DNA of 9,776 nt, taken from the NCBI GenBank assembly GCA_023447635.1, contig JAEXNA010000099.1, positions 1-9,776 of the forward strand. Reading direction: 5' to 3'. Position numbers and translations under genes: made by a program. The first letter of the stretch is position 1; each line of letters starts with the position of its first letter. Shown here piece after piece: positions 7,701 to 9,776 of the stretch. This stretch comes from Vulcanimicrobiota bacterium. Its GTDB lineage: Bacteria > Vulcanimicrobiota > Xenobia > Xenobiales > JADMJV01. The notes beneath the pieces were generated by a model. That model did not search any database. It worked only from the letters and a program-made list of their open reading frames with translations, and was not told the origin of the DNA.

Positions 7701-8741
7701 CGTCAGTTCGTGCACGCGGCCGGTTTTGACCCCCATCAGCCACTCGAACGGCTCGCGGAACATCTCGAACTTGCGCACCTCGCGGCTGACCACCGAGCCT
7801 TCGACCCCTTCGGCTGCCAGCAGACCCACCAGATACAAGAACAGCGCCGTGTAGGAAGAGAAGAACTTCTGCTCCATCAGCCCCCGATGAAAGTCTCGCA
7901 GGGCCGACAGATCGCCGATCAGCATCTTACGGCAGCCTTCCAGCGCGGGGAAGTCGAAGCGCGAAGCAAACTCTTCGAAGGCGTCCCAATCTTTGCGCAT
8001 CAGCAGCACGTGCCCCAAAAGCTGCTGGTCCTTGACCGAGGTCGCCGCTCCCGACTCGACCAGGTCGGCAAAGGCAGCGACCGCGTGGCCCGCCGGGAAC
8101 GCTCGATTCAAGCTTTGAACGACCGTTTCTCGAGCGATCTGCAAGGCCACCTTGGCGGGAAAGGCGAGTATGGCTGCCACGTTAGGCAATCTCCGACCCA
8201 GATCGCTCCACGCCCGCTGCCCGTTCAGGCGATCCAGATCGGTGGCCAGACCGTCGGCCTGGCCGAACTCTCCCCCGTACAGGGCGTAGCGAAAATGACG
8301 CCACAGCGCCGTCGAGTCGGTCTGTAGCCGGCGGCTCCACGGCTCGAGCTTGCGAAACTGCTCGCAGACCAGGCGCGCCCGGCCCGACTGCAGAGCGACC
8401 ACCGAGAGCCATTCGGCCAGCTCGTCAGGGACGGCCAAGTCCTCGCCCACCTCGAGCAGAAACCCCTTCTCGACCAGACTCGTCACGGTCGGCCCCAGCC
8501 GGACCGGACTAAACTCGTTCCCCGCCGTCAGGGGACGCCCCACCTCGATCAGACGGCGCAGGCTGACGGGATACGCCGCCAGCGCCACGATCTCGAGCAC
8601 GGCTAAGGAAAGGTGGTCGATCGACTCCAGGGGACGGGGCAGCGGCAGAGGGGCGGACACGGGCCACAGGTACGGCGCCAGGCCGGGTAGGTCCTGGACG
8701 GAAGGCCGGGACAGGTTGAGGGAGAGAGGGTGGAGGTCCAT
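4746..8741 (-). CDS. SNF2-family ATP-dependent DNA translocase, 1331 residues
   Basis: The ATG at 8741 is preceded by AAAGG 7 nt upstream. The C-terminal 450 residues are a complete SNF2 motor: Q-motif region LRDYQVQGVRWM (887-898), Walker A DDMGLGKT (912-919), Ia LVIAPTS, Walker B DEAQ (1004-1007, the DEAx form common in bacterial SNF2 proteins), III ATGTPVEN, then RecA lobe 2 with RALIFSQF (1181-1188), V SLKAGGTGLNL and VI DQASDRAHRMGQ with arginines R1270 and R1273. Such proteins use ATP to track along double-stranded DNA and remodel protein-DNA complexes. The N-terminal 880 residues show no nuclease, methyltransferase or SWIM zinc motif. Residues 45-110 could be a winged-helix unit, 130-440 are helix-rich, and about 700-850 (e.g. 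WFSVGSEVRVDEG from 774) resemble the conserved region that precedes the motor in bacterial SNF2 proteins. It is not RapA, which is shorter and differently built. It stands alone with its own promoter region, and there is no defence cassette around it. Specific role unknown. Confidence 0.95.
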   Translation of the reverse strand: MDLHPLSLNLSRPSVQDLPGLAPYLWPVSAPLPLPRPLESIDHLSLAVLEIVALAAYPVSLRRLIEVGRPLTAGNEFSPVRLGPTVTSLVEKGFLLEVGEDLAVPDELAEWLSVVALQSGRARLVCEQFRKLEPWSRRLQTDSTALWRHFRYALYGGEFGQADGLATDLDRLNGQRAWSDLGRRLPNVAAILAFPAKVALQIARETVVQSLNRAFPAGHAVAAFADLVESGAATSVKDQQLLGHVLLMRKDWDAFEEFASRFDFPALEGCRKMLIGDLSALRDFHRGLMEQKFFSSYTALFLYLVGLLAAEGVEGSVVSREVRKFEMFREPFEWLMGVKTGRVHELTPALRRHLKGAPEAVRPHLSLILYWGGFRYDEFSLTARAEDYQQAGYPVFAEWLAWAAGVGVGEVPPLLGLLQAEEGWKTILASINAWTAPSRELVAAPERLIWVVDPFSTNRLVEPRLQKTSRRGVWSSGRKLVLGESFLRPPDCADGGDMKVFDAVARAGLGRLSSDLTGLQVDAALLALAGHPRVYLAGHLEFPVELVVEPVRVTVRRASGAVGYELKLEPGPVWEPSVLAQRGDPGKLRLFEFGERHVKLARMIDAGLRVPEEGEEALRETLVGLAAAGLTLASDIELAGGLEKVSSDSTLLVRMSPYGEGLAVQVRVSPLGEGGPLFVPGEGAPVVASGSSQVERDLGLEGRRWARLRELFPSLMAADFSLLSPGSCLSFLESFVGFSDPAVRFEWPEGERFAVALKLDVEDVRPRVHSQGEWFSVGSEVRVDEGLVLTLGDLLDGLREATDRFIPLSGGRYLALTEEVRRYLERLELLSVRRSARGQLQMNPLSAVVALEGQPVEGDAEWTALRSRVASLGELEFSMPSGLRASLRDYQVQGVRWMLQLAHWGVGACLADDMGLGKTVQLLTVLLARAEAGPSLVIAPTSVCWNWAEEARRFAPSLRVITRVGWSESDELLGPGDVVVVSYGTLVNSLELLSARRWGTLVLDEAQAIKNAGTQRARAACAVPAEFRVAATGTPVENHPDELWSLFKFLNPGLLGTRKGFALRFGSEAGQEALARLVRPFVLRRTKAQVLTELPPRTEILERVALSKEERAFYEGLRREALADLEGAADSADAVSVLAHLTRLRRACCHPRLVAPSSALVGSKLERCLELVEELRSNGHRALIFSQFVSLLEIVSAALKGRGFTYQYLDGSTPVAERRRSVQAFQEGEGDLFLISLKAGGTGLNLTAADYVLHLDPWWNPAVEDQASDRAHRMGQQRPVTVYRLVASDTVEEQIVELHESKRDLAARLLGGTEGGERFSADDLMSLLREG

Positions 8742-8754
8742 ATTGGAGCCTTTC

Positions 8755-8768
8755 CCGGGAGAGCCCGG
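8755..8768 (-). repeat. Hairpin just upstream of the SNF2 RBS
   Basis: CCGGG-AGAG-CCCGG (read on plus), a perfect 5-bp G+C stem 2 nt upstream of the AAAGG of the SNF2 gene. It would sit in the mRNA leader and could modulate translation. Confidence 0.35.
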
Positions 8769-8784
8769 TTAGTGTCGCTCCACA

Positions 8785-8803
8785 CGCGACGTCCGGGGTC
8801 GCG
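8785..8803. repeat. Perfect 6-bp dyad CGCGAC-N7-GTCGCG
   Basis: CGCGAC (8785-8790) and GTCGCG (8798-8803) separated by GTCCGGG. It lies 44 bp upstream of the SNF2 start and could be an operator or a leader hairpin. No better interpretation is visible. Confidence 0.35.
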
Positions 8804-8899
8804 GTCAATGTAGCAGATCGTTTCCACGGGGCGCAAATATGAACATCCTGTTACAGACATGTGACCAAAGCCTGAACAAGACCAACGGACCGGGTTTGT

Positions 8900-8927
8900 T
8901 AACGTATTTTTTCCAAATCGCCAATAT
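8900..8927 (+). promoter_or_regulatory. Possible sigma-28 (FliA)-like promoter of the FliF-like gene
   Basis: TAACGTAT (8900-8907) matches 6 of 8 bases of the sigma-28 -35 consensus TAAAGTTT. GCCAATAT (8920-8927) matches 6 of 8 of the -10 consensus GCCGATAA. The spacer is 12 nt, while 11 is usual. It would give a leader of about 70 nt. No convincing sigma-70 promoter was seen here. Suggestive only. Confidence 0.25.
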
Positions 8928-8956
8928 CGGGGAAACTTTTTCCGATTACTTTAAGA

Positions 8957-9000
8957 GGGAGAGAGCCTCCCGGAAGAGGAGCGCTCCTATACGCAGGAGG
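8957..9000 (+). promoter_or_regulatory. Leader with alternating SD-like and anti-SD-like segments
   Basis: In order: GGGAG (8957-8961) with CTCCC (8967-8971), a 5-bp hairpin; AGGAGCGCTCCT (8977-8988), a perfect 12-bp palindrome; then the true RBS AGGAGG (8995-9000). CTCCT of the palindrome (8984-8988) can also pair with AGGAG of the RBS (8995-8999) around a 6-nt loop, and CCTCC (8966-8970) is complementary to GGAGG (8996-9000). Mutually exclusive pairings could hide or free the RBS. Confidence 0.4.
8995..9000 (+). promoter_or_regulatory. Consensus RBS fixing ATG 9008
   Basis: AGGAGG lies 7 nt before ATG 9008. An in-frame GTG at 9002 is only 1 nt from the RBS and is too close to be used. Confidence 0.85.
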
Positions 9001-9007
9001 TGTGCTT

Positions 9008-9625
9008 ATGTTTCCTTTTGTCCAAATTCAGCGGAACCCGTGGCTGATCCACGGGACCCTGATGGCCTGTCTGGTGCTTTTCAACGTCGCTCCTACCACT
9101 CGCCCCGACCTAACGTCCCAACCCGCTTGTTCTAACGTCGCCTCTCCCAACCCCTCGCCTTCGGGCGCGCCCGACAAAGCTGCCGAAGTCTCGTCCGAGC
9201 AAAGACTGGCCGACGACCTGGCCTATCTTGAAGCGATGGAGTCCCACCTGCGGGACAAGGCGCTGAAAGTGCTGACCCGCTTCACATCCGAAGCTTGCAC
9301 GGTCGACCTGAACCTGGAACTCGACCCGGCTGCCGTCTCGACGACCTCGTACGAACCCGGCGACCGCGTGTTGGTCGCCTTTCAAGAGAAACAAGAAGGC
9401 TCTGACATCACCAACTACAAGAACAACGTGCGCTCCGAGAACTGGCAACTGACCGGTGTTTGGAGGGAAAGCACCGACGTGCGCCCGCGCATCAAGAGCA
9501 TGCGGGTCTGCGTGACGATGCCTCGAGGCGTGACTATTGACAACGACCATCTTTACCGCTGCCTGAGCTACGAACTGGGCATCGACCTGCACCGCGGCGA
9601 CCTGCTGCAACTTGCCCGTCGCTAA
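9008..9625 (+). CDS. Membrane-anchored protein with a FliF (MS-ring) C-terminal-like domain
   Basis: 205 residues from ATG 9008. Residues 13-28 (LIHGTLMACLVLFNVA) form one N-terminal membrane segment or uncleaved signal. A Pro/Ser/Thr linker (29-58) follows, then a domain from about 63 to 205. Its layout is that of the YscJ/FliF C-terminal domain: helix EQRLADDLAYLEAMESHLRD (64-83), strand ACTVDLNLELD (96-106), TSYEPGD (113-119) matching the FliF T-x-x-YDP motif, NYKNNVRSENW (136-146) like the FliF NYE segment, strand RIKSMRVCVTMP (161-172), and a final helix plus strand ending GIDLHRGDLLQLA (191-203), like FliF G-x-D-x-x-RGD-x-V. FliF itself has about 550 residues and two further ring-building domains plus a second membrane helix, all absent here. 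SpoIIIAG has the same short architecture (one membrane segment plus one ring-building domain) and is the main alternative. Three cysteines (C21, C41, C97) lie in or after the membrane segment, and C168 and C185 lie in the domain. No flagellar or secretion neighbour is visible. Confidence 0.68.
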   Translation: MFPFVQIQRNPWLIHGTLMACLVLFNVAPTTRPDLTSQPACSNVASPNPSPSGAPDKAAEVSSEQRLADDLAYLEAMESHLRDKALKVLTRFTSEACTVDLNLELDPAAVSTTSYEPGDRVLVAFQEKQEGSDITNYKNNVRSENWQLTGVWRESTDVRPRIKSMRVCVTMPRGVTIDNDHLYRCLSYELGIDLHRGDLLQLARR

Positions 9626-9649
9626 CGAAAGGCGAGCAAGGATTGACGC

Positions 9650-9685
9650 GAGCGGCCCTGTGATACGGGGCCGCTCATTCTCTTT
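9650..9685 (+). terminator. Rho-independent terminator of the FliF-like gene
   Basis: Perfect 9-bp stem GAGCGGCCC (9650-9658) / GGGCCGCTC (9668-9676) with a 9-nt loop, followed by ATTCTCTTT. It begins 24 nt after the TAA at 9623-9625. Confidence 0.85.
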
Positions 9686-9700
9686 GGGGCCGCGGCTCCG

Positions 9701-9725
9701 CCCCCTCCCCCAACCGCCCGCCCCC
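9701..9725 (-). other. G-quadruplex-forming tract on the minus strand
   Basis: The plus strand reads C5-T-C5-AACCG-C3-G-C5, so the minus strand has four G-tracts of 5, 3, 5 and 5 with loops of 1, 5 and 1 nt. This fits the G3+N1-7 quadruplex rule. It sits just after the terminator, in DNA with no gene to the window end. Confidence 0.5.
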
Positions 9726-9751
9726 AGCCAACCGCCGCCCAAACCCTCCGC

Positions 9752-9770
9752 GGTGCTCCATTTGGACACC
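9752..9770. repeat. Inverted repeat at the window edge
   Basis: GGTG-C-TCCA-TT-TGGA-CACC: two 8-bp arms, the left one with an extra C, around a 2-nt centre. It could be an operator, a repeat-element end or part of a hairpin that continues past the window. Not assignable. Confidence 0.3.
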
Positions 9771-9776
9771 ACGGTG

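Noticed and set aside
4746..8741. SNF2 protein as part of a DISARM or other phage-defence cassette
   Set aside because: No methylase of the DISARM type, phospholipase-D-like or DUF1998 gene flanks it. The nearest genes are the PilZ-like pair and the FliF-like gene, and the methyltransferase at 1574-2329 is a small Methyltransf_11/25-type enzyme without DNA-methylase motifs.
8850..8865. Imperfect repeat GTTACA-GACA-TGTGAC resembling a CRP half-site pair
   Set aside because: The half-sites face the wrong way and the spacing does not fit the CRP/FNR pattern TGTGA-N6-TCACA.
8839..9135. Open frame of 98 codons overlapping the start of the FliF-like gene
   Set aside because: Its ATG has no RBS, its first half covers the promoter/leader region and its second half is an out-of-frame reading of the FliF-like gene, which has a consensus RBS.

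Overview
This window is bacterial, G+C-rich chromosome. It uses GTG and TTG as well as ATG starts, has clear Shine-Dalgarno sequences, and several intergenic gaps hold intrinsic-terminator or hairpin structures. No rRNA, tRNA, CRISPR array, integrase or transposase was seen. The mix of genes (a long TPR protein, tandem small PilZ-like proteins, an Ala/Lys-rich hydrophobic protein, a giant SNF2 translocase and a lone FliF-like ring domain) suggests a large-genome, deep-branching or environmental high-GC bacterium. The phylum cannot be fixed from the sequence alone.

Layout. 1-46 (-): first codons of a gene that leaves the window, with its own RBS and a possible promoter. 152-188: two dyads between genes. 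270-1508 (-): cytosolic TPR-repeat protein. 1574-2329 (-): class I SAM-dependent methyltransferase, 65 nt upstream of the TPR gene and probably co-transcribed with it. 2461-3573 (+): divergent Ala/Lys/Gly-rich protein of unknown function that starts at TTG and ends in a strong intrinsic terminator at 3601-3626. 3728-4069 (+) and 4206-4505 (+): two small paralogous PilZ-like proteins in tandem. 4506-4745: structured convergent intergenic region with several hairpins, a run of nine C and a terminator. 4746-8741 (-): a 1331-residue SNF2-family ATPase with a complete C-terminal motor and a poorly characterised N-terminal half of about 880 residues. 8742-9007: divergent regulatory region. 9008-9625 (+): membrane-anchored protein with a domain like the C-terminal extracytoplasmic domain of FliF (the MS-ring protein). 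9650-9776: terminator, a G-quadruplex-forming tract and an inverted repeat at the window edge.

How the genes work together. No single pathway links all the genes. Methyltransferase and TPR may form one unit. The PilZ pair points to cyclic-di-GMP or related surface or motility signalling, although the second PilZ motif is altered in both copies. The FliF-like protein could be a ring-forming component of a membrane complex, or a leftover of a flagellar/type III or SpoIIIAG-type machine, but no other flagellar or secretion gene is in view. The two most noteworthy items are this orphan FliF-like protein with its unusual leader, and the Ala/Lys-rich protein with two hydrophobic regions.
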